From the NCBI GenBank assembly GCA_019456165.1, contig VRUJ01000003.1, positions 1 through 64,000 on the forward strand: a stretch of DNA of 64,000 nucleotides. The letters are read 5' to 3'. The first letter of the stretch is position 1. Each line of letters opens with the position of its first letter. Shown in pieces: positions 49,183-58,785 of the stretch. The DNA comes from Chloroflexota bacterium (GTDB lineage Bacteria > Chloroflexota > Anaerolineae > Anaerolineales > UBA11579). Both the position numbers and the translations under genes were made by a program. The notes below the pieces were generated by a model that did no database searches, had not been told where the DNA came from, and worked only from the letters and a program-made list of their open reading frames with translations.

Positions 49183-50306
49183 GTAAACACACCAAGGTTG
49201 TAGTTGCAATGAGCGGTGGAGTTGATAGCTCTGTCGCTGCTGCAATACTCGTAGAGCAAGGCTACGATGTTATCGGTATGATGCTGCGTTTATGGAGCGA
49301 ACCCGGGCGCGAAACACATAACCGCTGCTGCACACCAGCTGCCATGGCAATGGCTCGAAAGGTTGCGGCTCAATTAGAAATTCCTTTCTACGCTGTGGAT
49401 GCGAAAAATATTTTTCACGAGATAGTTGTTAACAATTTCATTTTTGGTTACACCCAAGGAATCACCCCCAATCCATGTCTTTCGTGCAACCGTCAAATCC
49501 GCTGGGAATTTTTATTCAACCACGCTTTGGGAATGGGGGCTGAGTACATGGTAACCGGTCACTACGCCCGTCTGGTTCGTAATCCCGGCCAACCAGTAAA
49601 ATTGTTTCGCGCCAAAAACATTAAAAAAGACCAATCCTATGTATTGAGTTTTCTTACCCAAGAAAAACTACAACACACCATGCTCCCTTTAGGAGAATAC
49701 TCGAAACAAGAGGTCAGAGACCTTGCCAAATCATACAATTTGCCGGTTGCGGAAACCAAAGACAGCCAAGATCTATGTTTCTTAGCAGGCAGCGACTACG
49801 CTAGTTTTTTAGAGCGGAATGCTGCGGATACAATTAATCCCGGGGTAATTCTCTCAACCAGCGGTGAAGTTATCGGCAAGCACAAAGGGTTGGCTTTCTA
49901 CACCATTGGGCAGAGGAAAGGATTGGGGCTTAAAACTCTCCTGGCGCATTATGTACTTGAAAAAGACGTTGAGCGCAATGCTTTGATTGTGGGTGGACAA
50001 AACGAACTTGGAAAAGATGAGTTAATTGCGGGTAATGTGAATTGGGTGAATGGAAATCCTGCGAGCGAACCCTTCCGCGCCCAAATAAAAATTCGCTATA
50101 CTTCGAAACTCTCCTGGGGTAATGTATCCATTTTAGATTCCGGAATGGTGAAAATAACCTTTGATGAACTACAGCGTGATATAACACCAGGTCAGGCAGC
50201 AGTGTTTTATGTGAATGATGAGGTAATTGGTGGTGGTGTGATAGTTAATCCCCAAATTACAATTCAAAATAATAACAAGGCAATTAAATTCGAGGCCGCG
50301 AGATGA
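49179..50306 (+). CDS. mnmA: tRNA-specific 2-thiouridylase
   Basis: VVVAMSGGVDSSVAAAIL, NPCLSCNRQIRWEFL, KDSQDLCFLAG; TTG start overlapping the upstream stop. Confidence 0.95.
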   Translation: MSKHTKVVVAMSGGVDSSVAAAILVEQGYDVIGMMLRLWSEPGRETHNRCCTPAAMAMARKVAAQLEIPFYAVDAKNIFHEIVVNNFIFGYTQGITPNPCLSCNRQIRWEFLFNHALGMGAEYMVTGHYARLVRNPGQPVKLFRAKNIKKDQSYVLSFLTQEKLQHTMLPLGEYSKQEVRDLAKSYNLPVAETKDSQDLCFLAGSDYASFLERNAADTINPGVILSTSGEVIGKHKGLAFYTIGQRKGLGLKTLLAHYVLEKDVERNALIVGGQNELGKDELIAGNVNWVNGNPASEPFRAQIKIRYTSKLSWGNVSILDSGMVKITFDELQRDITPGQAAVFYVNDEVIGGGVIVNPQITIQNNNKAIKFEAAR

Positions 50307-50572
50307 CTTTGCCGGCATATTTTCTTGGTTTCTTAATTTCCACTCTCTATGGTGCCATTTTTCATTTGTTGCGCGGAGGTAGTTTAGGCCGTTTACTGCT
50401 TTACATCCTGCTGGGATGGGTTGGCTTTTGGAGCGGACAAATCGCAGCCACTCTGCTAACCTGGAATTTTTTCAGCCTTGGTCCACTACGCCTCGGGATG
50501 GCTACGTTGAGCAGTTTGATTTTTCTTGGCGTGGGTTACTGGTTAAGTCTTATTGATGCAGAAAATTCATAA
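50303..50572 (+). CDS. Small membrane protein
   Basis: 89-aa hydrophobic ORF overlapping mnmA stop (ATGA). Confidence 0.7.
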   Translation: MTLPAYFLGFLISTLYGAIFHLLRGGSLGRLLLYILLGWVGFWSGQIAATLLTWNFFSLGPLRLGMATLSSLIFLGVGYWLSLIDAENS

Positions 50573-50770
50573 ATTATTGTGAGGCAAACGAAAATTAATG
50601 AAGTACAAACAATATTTACCCATCCTGCTGATTTCACTAAACTAATTACTCGTTAACTCAGATCAATCGACCGAAATACAGCCCATTCCGGCTACTTGAT
50701 ATTTGCTCGAATTTTTTTTCAAATTGCGTATAAACTATCATTACCCCCTAAGATAAAGAGGAAAATAATC

Positions 50771-51370
50771 ATGAGGCGCAAACACAGACCCGGAAGATCC
50801 CCAGGCAGACGACCACCAATGCGAGGTATGCGCCGTCGTGGTCACCGCGGAATATTTAAACCGCGCATCCAAAAAGAATTACGGCGCGCAAACCATTTAA
50901 ATGAAACTGGCGATCATGCAAACGCTGCTGTGATTTTTGAACGCCTAGCAATCGATGCCCATGATAAAAATATTCTGAGGCATGCGCCCATGCTTTACTT
51001 GCAAGCAGCACATGCATTCATACTCTCTAGCCAAGTTGCAGAGGGAGTGGAACGGGCACGCACCGGTTTAGAGATACTTGCCGAAACTGGCAGATGGCAT
51101 GCTTTACAAAACGCAGGCCAGAGAACGGCTAATCTTCTATCCGAATTAGGCTTTACTGATCAAGCTCAGGAAATCGATCAATGGCTGGAGCAAAACCTTG
51201 CAGAACATGCACGAATCAATCTCTCGGAAGGCAAGCAAGACTTCTCGCACGGCAAACTACCACCTAAATGCCCATATTGTGGGGCAACGGTTCGTCCCGA
51301 TGAGACCAATTGGATAAACTCCACATCTGCTGAATGCGTATATTGCGGCAGTACGATTCAAACTAAATAA
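50771..51370 (+). CDS. TPR-like protein with C-terminal zinc ribbon
   Basis: Basic N-terminus, helical repeats, CPYCGATVRPDETNWINSTSAECVYCGS; start ATG 50771 preferred. Confidence 0.75.
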   Translation: MRRKHRPGRSPGRRPPMRGMRRRGHRGIFKPRIQKELRRANHLNETGDHANAAVIFERLAIDAHDKNILRHAPMLYLQAAHAFILSSQVAEGVERARTGLEILAETGRWHALQNAGQRTANLLSELGFTDQAQEIDQWLEQNLAEHARINLSEGKQDFSHGKLPPKCPYCGATVRPDETNWINSTSAECVYCGSTIQTK

Positions 51371-51388
51371 TAATCAAAGCTACGCATT

Positions 51389-52000
51389 ATGTATTCGAAT
51401 TCCTTAACCGAGCAAGAGATTGCAAAACGCTTAAACAGGTTTATTTCTCCCGAACCAATCAATCATATTCCAGAAAGTTTCCTCGATGGCAATCCTAAAC
51501 CAGCTGCCGTTTTGATCCCGCTTCTGCAAATAGAAAACGCATGGCATATTTTATTTATCCGCAGGACAAAGATCGAGGGAGACCTTCACAGCGGTCAAGT
51601 AGCTTTTCCAGGAGGCGGGTGCGACCCTGAAGACAACAACAGCGAGGAGGCCGCACTGCGAGAAACACAGGAAGAAATTGGCATCCGCCCTAAAGATGTC
51701 ACCATTTTGGGGAGGTTACAAGATTTCGTCACAATCAGCAATTATGTTGTAACACCGGTCATTGGTACAATTCCCTGGCCTTATAAATTGGTGCCTTCTC
51801 CAGAAGAAGTGGAGCGCGCTTTTACTATTCCACTAGATTGGTTAGTTGATCCCAATAATCGAGAAGACACGCTACGTGATGTCCCAGGATTCGATTCTCC
51901 TGTGCCCGTGACATATTACAAAGAATATGACAAGGAAGTTCTATGGGGAGCAAGCGCAAGATTCACTGTTCTTTTTTTAGAAGCCCTAGATTTAATTTAA
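51389..52000 (+). CDS. NUDIX hydrolase (CoA pyrophosphatase-like)
   Basis: HSGQVAFPGGGCDPEDNNSEEAALRETQEEIGI NUDIX box. Confidence 0.93.
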   Translation: MYSNSLTEQEIAKRLNRFISPEPINHIPESFLDGNPKPAAVLIPLLQIENAWHILFIRRTKIEGDLHSGQVAFPGGGCDPEDNNSEEAALRETQEEIGIRPKDVTILGRLQDFVTISNYVVTPVIGTIPWPYKLVPSPEEVERAFTIPLDWLVDPNNREDTLRDVPGFDSPVPVTYYKEYDKEVLWGASARFTVLFLEALDLI

Positions 52001-52026
52001 GCAACAACCACTAATTGTAAAAATAA

Positions 52027-52056
52027 ACAGCCCGCTTTGTGGGCGCGGGCTGTTGG
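52027..52056. terminator. Hairpin between convergent genes
   Basis: acagcccgctttgtgggcgcgggctgttg. Confidence 0.6.
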
Positions 52057-52082
52057 CAAATTATTAATAAATTAGCTCGTGG

Positions 52083-52757
52083 TCATTCTTCCTCAGCCGG
52101 TTCCGTTTCGACGCCATCTTCTTCGGCTTCGCCTTCCCCAACAACACCGGGTTCACCTTCGAGCAGTAATTCCTCTTCTTCTAATTCTTCTTCTTCCTCT
52201 TCAACAACTTGAGATGTAACTACCACAATCATTTCTTCCGGATCGTCCAATATACTTACGTTCGCTGGAGGAATTAGATCGCGCACATAAATGCCATCTC
52301 CAATCACTTCAAGAACTGATATGTCGACAGTGATTCTTTCCGGCAAATCTTGAGGTAAGCTTTCGACCTCCACTTGTTCGAGTCCATAAATTAGTAAACT
52401 TTCATAATCGGAAATTGCCGGCGCCTCTCCTTCCAAAACGATATTCACTTTGGCACGAACAGTTTCAGTAAGAGATACAACTAAAAAATCTATATGAAGA
52501 TAGGTGCCAAGTATAAAATCACGCTGGCGTTCTCGAACCAGAGTAGTGAACTCCTCTCCTTCTACATCTACAGTAAGAAGGCTGGAAGAAGATGTACTTT
52601 TAAGTATTTGGGTTGCTTTCTTTAAATCTAATGTAATCGGAAGCGGTTCTGTAGATTTTCCGTATAGAATTGCCGGCAATTTCGCCTCAAGCCTTAAGGT
52701 TTTTACTTTTTTGCCGCTGATTTCTCGGCGGCTTGCTTTCAATACAATATTATCCAT
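52083..52757 (-). CDS. rplY: 50S ribosomal protein L25/CTC family
   Basis: KASRREISGKKVKTLRLEAKLPAILYGKSTEPLPITLD; acidic C-terminal tail. Confidence 0.9.
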   Translation of the reverse strand: MDNIVLKASRREISGKKVKTLRLEAKLPAILYGKSTEPLPITLDLKKATQILKSTSSSSLLTVDVEGEEFTTLVRERQRDFILGTYLHIDFLVVSLTETVRAKVNIVLEGEAPAISDYESLLIYGLEQVEVESLPQDLPERITVDISVLEVIGDGIYVRDLIPPANVSILDDPEEMIVVVTSQVVEEEEEELEEEELLLEGEPGVVGEGEAEEDGVETEPAEEE

Positions 52758-52771
52758 TTCAACCTTCCCTC

Positions 52772-52810
52772 GGAGCGCCTCTAACCAAAAGCTTGGTTTA
52801 CCTTCGCTCC
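52772..52810 (-). promoter_or_regulatory. Structured 5' leader candidate of rplY
   Basis: ggagcg cctct aaccaa aagc ttggtt tacctt cgctcc: outer 6-bp and inner 6-bp stems. Confidence 0.4.
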
Positions 52811-53064
52811 TCAGATTATTTGCTTCTCATGGATTTCAATCCATGAATTTTCAGGGAGACTTTTCTCTTCCTCGTAAAATAATGCAGACCTCAAGGGGAG
52901 ACTTCTGAAAACAGCCCAAATTTTATTCTGGTTAGGGCAATTCGTCAATAGCAATACTCAAAATAAAAATATTACCCATTGGCATTTTGCTGCATTTATT
53001 TACCAGGAAACTCGGCACATATCTTGCAACATCAATATCGTAATTTGTCAGAGGAGAGAACGAC

Positions 53065-53397
53065 ATGGAAACACTAAGTTCGCAAGAGATATTATTCATC
53101 ATGGCGGGTTCATTGTTTATTTTGGGAATTACCACGTTCTGCATGGGAATCTTTGTTCTTGTAGCCCGCGCGATGGGCCGTGACATTCGCACGATTGCCA
53201 ATCAAACCGCCCGGTTGGCCCAAAAAGGGATTACGGAAAATGTTACCGGATTGATAGGAAATATCTCAGCACTGCTTAACGCAACCAGACAGCTTGTACG
53301 TACGGCTGCCGGTATCGGCATCTTCTTAACATTTATGGGCTTGTTGTTAATAGTTGCGTCTTATTGGTTATTCCTCCAAATAAACTGGCCAGCTTAA
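53065..53397 (+). CDS. Small two-TM membrane protein
   Basis: 110 aa; hydrophobic segments at both ends; upstream of the large TPR gene. Confidence 0.75.
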   Translation: METLSSQEILFIMAGSLFILGITTFCMGIFVLVARAMGRDIRTIANQTARLAQKGITENVTGLIGNISALLNATRQLVRTAAGIGIFLTFMGLLLIVASYWLFLQINWPA

Positions 53398-53415
53398 AAC
53401 TCAAGTCCAAATACT

Positions 53416-56400
53416 ATGCAATCATTCATAGCCAAACTTAAAAACACCATCCCCGAAGATAATTGGCCCTGGGTTTTAGCCGCCTTACGCCAGGATGAAA
53501 TTATTTGGAAGAGTTTACAAGATAATAAGTTCAGCCAAAAAGTGATTACTCATTCCAAGGGAGATATCAGATTTTGGTCACCCGCTTCTATTGCTCTTCT
53601 AGCAATCAAACAACCAATCGCTTTAGATCGACTTCTTGAAACCCCACTTCAGCCAGTGAGCCACAAACTCCGAAATTTAGCAGCAAACGCTTTTGAAGAG
53701 TTGGCTGTTTCGACGAAAAAAAATGGGATGCCAGATCTCAACCTCGAAAAAGCTGGTCTCCTGGCACTCGCACTCCGTGAAAGAGGTCGTTTATTAGGAA
53801 ATTGGGACAACCTTCTTGAAGACTTGAAGGTCGCTCCTTTAGATTCGTGGGTCACTCCGCTAGCTTGCTTAATCGGAATGCTGCCAGATCCCACTGATTT
53901 GCTAAATGTATTCCTTTCACCAAAATGTTCATACGAACAAAATTCTTTGGTTATTCATGCGCTAATTTCCAACCCACTCCCTCCAGATGAAATTAGTCAA
54001 ATAATTTATTCTGTCATTGAAAATCACGATCTCCAAAAACAGCTAGAAGTTTTAAGGATTATCGCAAAGCAACGCAGGGATTTAGTGGAAAATCTCGCTA
54101 ACAAAATAATTGAAGATTACCAAAAGTCTCCTGAACCAACTTCATCAGGTTTTGATCAGATTCAAAATTTGTTACAGCTATCTGAAATTCTTCAATTTGG
54201 TGGCCAACATTCCCAAGCTATGCCATTGATGGAAGAAGCCTGGAAAACCTTACGGCGATTAACAGCCGATAAGACTGCGCAGCTTGCCCATTCTGCTGCT
54301 AGAAACAATGATACCAAAACAGCTTTAGAAGCGTTAAACCAAGCTACACATTTGGCCGGCAACGACCGAAACCCCAATCCGAATCTTACCCTCGCAAAGA
54401 TTGAAACCGGCCAATTAAACCCTGAACATCTCCAAGAATACGAACAAACAGATTTACCCAATGAACAAATCCAGCTTGCATCGAAGGTTGCGGCCGCTCA
54501 AATCGCTTTTCAATCTGAAGACAATAACCGGGCGAGAGAATTAGCCCAAGAGGCGTATGAGATTGCAATTCAAACAAAGTATTCTCACGAAATTCAATCA
54601 GATGATACAAAAGAATATTTTAATAATTCCCCTCCGGATTTCATCAGGCCTTTAACGAAATTGCTGTTGGATTTAGGATTTGCGACTGAGGCCAACAAAA
54701 CCGTGATTTTAGCTCTTGAGAACAGCCCTAATGATCCAGACTTGCTTTCCTATCAAAGTCAGGCTCAACTAATTTGCGGGAATCTTAATGAAGCAAATCA
54801 TGCCGCGCATATAGCGGTTGGGCTTCAACCTGACCGCATTGACCTTCGCCGCCACCTTACTAAAGTTTTGATTAACGGCCGCAGGTGGGAGGAAGCGGTA
54901 AAAGAATTAGATATCATTGTTTCCCGCCAAACAATTCCCCTGCCAAATGACTTACTATCATTGGCAAAATGTGCACTCCAAGCAAATGACACAAAGCTCG
55001 CTGCCAACGCGTGCCAACAATTAATTAAATTAGCTCCCGCAGAGGGAGAAGCTTATGCTGTTCTTGGCGAGGCTCTACTCATTCTGGGAAATCCTCAAGC
55101 TGCAATTGAAAATTTCCAAAAATCGATTTTGCTTACCCCCCAACTACCCTCCCCGTGGATTAATTTGGCAGAGCAACAAAACAAAAGTGGTCAACCCGAC
55201 CTGGGAATAAAAACGCTCTTGGGTGGCATGGATGCAAATCCTGAAGACCCTCAGATACCTTTTGCCCTTGGTAAAGCCTACTTAAAGAAAAACAATCAAC
55301 ATGATGCCCTGGCTGCTTTTGAAACAGCTGCCAGGCTGGTCTCTGACATTATTGCACCTTCAGGAATTTTATATGAAGAAATCGCTCACAAGCTTGGAAA
55401 AACTCTTTTCGAGTTAGATCGTTTGGATCAAGCCCACAAAATCCTCGAAAAAGCTCATATTGCATACCCTGTTAACCCTGAAATCGCGCACGCTTATGGC
55501 CGAACTTTATTAGCGCAAAACGAGAGCGAGGCGGCAATTGCTGCTATTTCAGTAGCAAAACAAAGCAACCCAAATAACATTAACGTTCTGCTGGATTATG
55601 CGCGCGCTCACCTTGCTCATGGTCTCTACCCAGAAGAAGCTGTCAAAGCTGCCACGAGAGCATTAGAACTAGAAGAAGATCGTCCCGAAACGTTAGCGAT
55701 CTTGGCAGAGGCAACAGCTAAAAATAACGACTTTCAAACTGCTCTCGTGCTCTATCAACAAGCCTTGGAGACACCATTGGGGAAAGAGTCCGAATGGCAA
55801 TTAAAATTAAGCTTAGGTTTGTCTAAAGCAGCAATTGAGCAGGGACATCCTGAAATTGCAATAACCAGGTTATTAGAAGCTCAACAATCACTTGGTCCAA
55901 ACATCCGATTAACAAAAGCATTATCCGAAGCTTACAGCGAATCGGGTTTGATTAAAGACGCATTGGAAACAGCAAAGAAGATTTTTCGGATTGCACCAAA
56001 AGATACCGAAGCTCTGGTTTGGCTCGCAAACCAGGCTTTTAGTTTTGATGCTTATGAATGTGCAAACGAAGCATTTGGCAAGGCTTATCAACTCGCCCCA
56101 GAAAAAACCGAATTTCTAGTCCGCAAGGGCAGCTTAATGCTCGAATTGGGGAAGAAAGATGCGGCAATTCAAACCTTCGATAATTTATTATCATCCAAAC
56201 ATACCAAGGCAAACGATTTGCGCCAGGCTGCCCATGCATTGATCGGAGCTGGAGTGTTTGCTAAACCTGTCGAATACTTAGATAGAGCAATTGAATTAAT
56301 TCCCGAACCATCTCCAGTGATCCTACTAGAATTAGCCGTTGCACAAAAGAAAAACAAAACTTTTGATGAAGCTTTGGAAACCATAGAAGAGATAATTCGA

Positions 56401-58785
56401 ATTTCACCCAACAACCCAGAAATATTGATTGAAAAAGCTCACATATTGGTTGCTCTTGATCGCCCAAGGGGAGCAATTGCTAGCATTGATAAGGCTCTTG
56501 ATCTGGCACCAAATAATCCCCAGAATCATTTTTTGGCCGCAGATATGTTATATGAAACTGGTGATCTCCCGGCGGCATTAGAACATGCTAATAATGGCCT
56601 TAATTTAGATCCACACAATTTACATATGCGTTATTTAGCAGCAGAGCTTGCTAGGGCTTGTTTGTTAGACGACAAAGCAATAGAAATTATCAACAAAAAT
56701 GGGGATGAACTTAATAACTTAACTAGTGACGATCTTATTGCAAGTCCTCAAACCGGATTGATTGATGTGCTTTGCATCCAAGCCGAACTAGCTCTTGAGA
56801 AAGGCGAGGAGATTATTGCTGCCCAAATAATCGAACCGGTTATCGCCAACGAATCGATTTCTCCAAGGTTATTAGCATTACAAACTCGATTTACCCAGCG
56901 CAGTGGTAATCATAAGAAAGCTGCGAAAATCTTCAGAAGCGCTCTAAAATCTGGTGAACAATATTTTGTTGAAAACCCATCCACAATTCATAAAAGTATT
57001 TTGTACTCAGCTCTAATTGAAGCCGCTATTGAACTTCAGGATTGGGAAAAAGCGTATAAACTCTCAAAACAAACAATCAAAGAGTTTCCCACGGAACCCT
57101 TGCAACACCTCCATTTGGCTCGTTGCATAATATTACGTGCGGAACTGCAAAGAATATGTCAGACACTCGAAGCCATTCAACACGCTCCTGGGGTAGTTAG
57201 TTTAAACAAACAATCGGAAAAGGATTTTTCAGAGGCGATAAAATCTGCAAAACGATTAGCTACTTCTGAGAAAGCTCAGAGGCGAATTTTAGGTTGGGAG
57301 TTACGCGGTAACAACGTATTTCACCCTGAGAGTTTTAATCCAGAAAAAATTGCGGATATGAAATTGAATGAAGAAGAGGCAGCGTCGGTGATATCAGCAT
57401 TACGCCTTACTGGAAACAACACTGAAGCAATAGAGTTTGCTTTGAACCAAATCGAGCACCCTGAGGTTTTGCAGCAGCTCGCCATGGCTTATGCGAAGGA
57501 GAATCCAAAGGAAGCCCTTATCTCCGCAACAAAAGCCGCCGAAATTGACCCGACGAACCCCCTCAACCACTCATTAGCAGCTTTCATGGCACGGCGCTCT
57601 GCTGATACGACTTCTGCAATCAGGAGCATCAACCAAGGCTTAGCAATTTGGCAGGATGAACCCAGATGGCATTTAATGGCCGCGAAATCTCAGCTAGAAA
57701 ACCAACAAGCGAACCAGGCGATTTTGCATCTTGATCAAGCCATCCAACTTGAAAAAGATTATGCCCCAAGTCATCTTGCTTTGGGTCAAGCACATTTGAT
57801 GAATGAAACGCCGGAGATGGCTATCCGGGCTCTAGAAAAAGCTTGCAGTCTAGATTCAAATGATGGTGATGCCTGGCTTGCACTCGCATCTGCAAATTAC
57901 CAAGCTGGGAATTTATCTAAAGCGGAAAAATTTTCCAATCAAGCATCAAAATTCGCACCCACTCGAATTGAGCCCCTAATAATTAAGGCTCAGATTGCCT
58001 TGGATTCTGATAAATCCGAGAAAGCAAAAAAGATCATTCAAAAAGCGAGAAAATTAGAACCAGATAATCCCAAGGCATTAATATTATTGGCCAAATCTCT
58101 TAATAACTCTAAACGTCCCAAAGAAGCTATAAAAGTTCTTGATGAAGCAATTAGTCAAGCAAGCGATCCGACCGAACTAACGCTAGAAAAAGTCGAGATT
58201 ATCAAAACAATGGGGGGAGAAAAAGCTAGTTTGGAAGCTCTCAAAAAACTATCTGAACAGTTTCCCAACGAGACGAAAGTTTTGGTCGCATTAACGAATG
58301 CTTTGGCTGATGCAGGAGAAACCACTGAGGCTATTCAGATATCCCAACATGCTTTATCAATCGCTTTAGAATCTTTTGATCCTAAGGAGACAGCTAAATT
58401 GCATTTCCTTCTAGGTACCCAGTTACATCAAGGTGGTCAGCTGGATCAAGCGATCCACCACCTTAGCGAGGCAATCGAGCAATCTCCAAATTCCCTTGAG
58501 CCCTATCTAGAAATAGGATTAGTCCATCAGAAACGCCGCCAACCTCAACTGGCGCTGGATTATTTTCAGCAAGCCATCGAGGTCGCCCCATATGATTCCA
58601 GAGCCTTCGTCGAGGCTGGTCGCAATCTTAAAGAAAGCAAAGATTACATTGCTGCAGAAGAGATGTTTCGACGAGCAGTTTTTGTATCTCCAAAAGAAAC
58701 CTCTATTCAACGGCAATTAGCAGCCATTGTTGCGCTTAATCTTATCCATCAACCTAGGTCAATTACAGCCTCAGTGGACGTATGA
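53416..58785 (+). CDS. Giant TPR-repeat protein (1789 aa)
   Basis: Many TPR units, e.g. AYAVLGEALLILGNPQAAIENFQKSILLTPQLPSPWINLAEQQNKSGQPDLGI. Confidence 0.95.
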   Translation: MQSFIAKLKNTIPEDNWPWVLAALRQDEIIWKSLQDNKFSQKVITHSKGDIRFWSPASIALLAIKQPIALDRLLETPLQPVSHKLRNLAANAFEELAVSTKKNGMPDLNLEKAGLLALALRERGRLLGNWDNLLEDLKVAPLDSWVTPLACLIGMLPDPTDLLNVFLSPKCSYEQNSLVIHALISNPLPPDEISQIIYSVIENHDLQKQLEVLRIIAKQRRDLVENLANKIIEDYQKSPEPTSSGFDQIQNLLQLSEILQFGGQHSQAMPLMEEAWKTLRRLTADKTAQLAHSAARNNDTKTALEALNQATHLAGNDRNPNPNLTLAKIETGQLNPEHLQEYEQTDLPNEQIQLASKVAAAQIAFQSEDNNRARELAQEAYEIAIQTKYSHEIQSDDTKEYFNNSPPDFIRPLTKLLLDLGFATEANKTVILALENSPNDPDLLSYQSQAQLICGNLNEANHAAHIAVGLQPDRIDLRRHLTKVLINGRRWEEAVKELDIIVSRQTIPLPNDLLSLAKCALQANDTKLAANACQQLIKLAPAEGEAYAVLGEALLILGNPQAAIENFQKSILLTPQLPSPWINLAEQQNKSGQPDLGIKTLLGGMDANPEDPQIPFALGKAYLKKNNQHDALAAFETAARLVSDIIAPSGILYEEIAHKLGKTLFELDRLDQAHKILEKAHIAYPVNPEIAHAYGRTLLAQNESEAAIAAISVAKQSNPNNINVLLDYARAHLAHGLYPEEAVKAATRALELEEDRPETLAILAEATAKNNDFQTALVLYQQALETPLGKESEWQLKLSLGLSKAAIEQGHPEIAITRLLEAQQSLGPNIRLTKALSEAYSESGLIKDALETAKKIFRIAPKDTEALVWLANQAFSFDAYECANEAFGKAYQLAPEKTEFLVRKGSLMLELGKKDAAIQTFDNLLSSKHTKANDLRQAAHALIGAGVFAKPVEYLDRAIELIPEPSPVILLELAVAQKKNKTFDEALETIEEIIRISPNNPEILIEKAHILVALDRPRGAIASIDKALDLAPNNPQNHFLAADMLYETGDLPAALEHANNGLNLDPHNLHMRYLAAELARACLLDDKAIEIINKNGDELNNLTSDDLIASPQTGLIDVLCIQAELALEKGEEIIAAQIIEPVIANESISPRLLALQTRFTQRSGNHKKAAKIFRSALKSGEQYFVENPSTIHKSILYSALIEAAIELQDWEKAYKLSKQTIKEFPTEPLQHLHLARCIILRAELQRICQTLEAIQHAPGVVSLNKQSEKDFSEAIKSAKRLATSEKAQRRILGWELRGNNVFHPESFNPEKIADMKLNEEEAASVISALRLTGNNTEAIEFALNQIEHPEVLQQLAMAYAKENPKEALISATKAAEIDPTNPLNHSLAAFMARRSADTTSAIRSINQGLAIWQDEPRWHLMAAKSQLENQQANQAILHLDQAIQLEKDYAPSHLALGQAHLMNETPEMAIRALEKACSLDSNDGDAWLALASANYQAGNLSKAEKFSNQASKFAPTRIEPLIIKAQIALDSDKSEKAKKIIQKARKLEPDNPKALILLAKSLNNSKRPKEAIKVLDEAISQASDPTELTLEKVEIIKTMGGEKASLEALKKLSEQFPNETKVLVALTNALADAGETTEAIQISQHALSIALESFDPKETAKLHFLLGTQLHQGGQLDQAIHHLSEAIEQSPNSLEPYLEIGLVHQKRRQPQLALDYFQQAIEVAPYDSRAFVEAGRNLKESKDYIAAEEMFRRAVFVSPKETSIQRQLAAIVALNLIHQPRSITASVDV

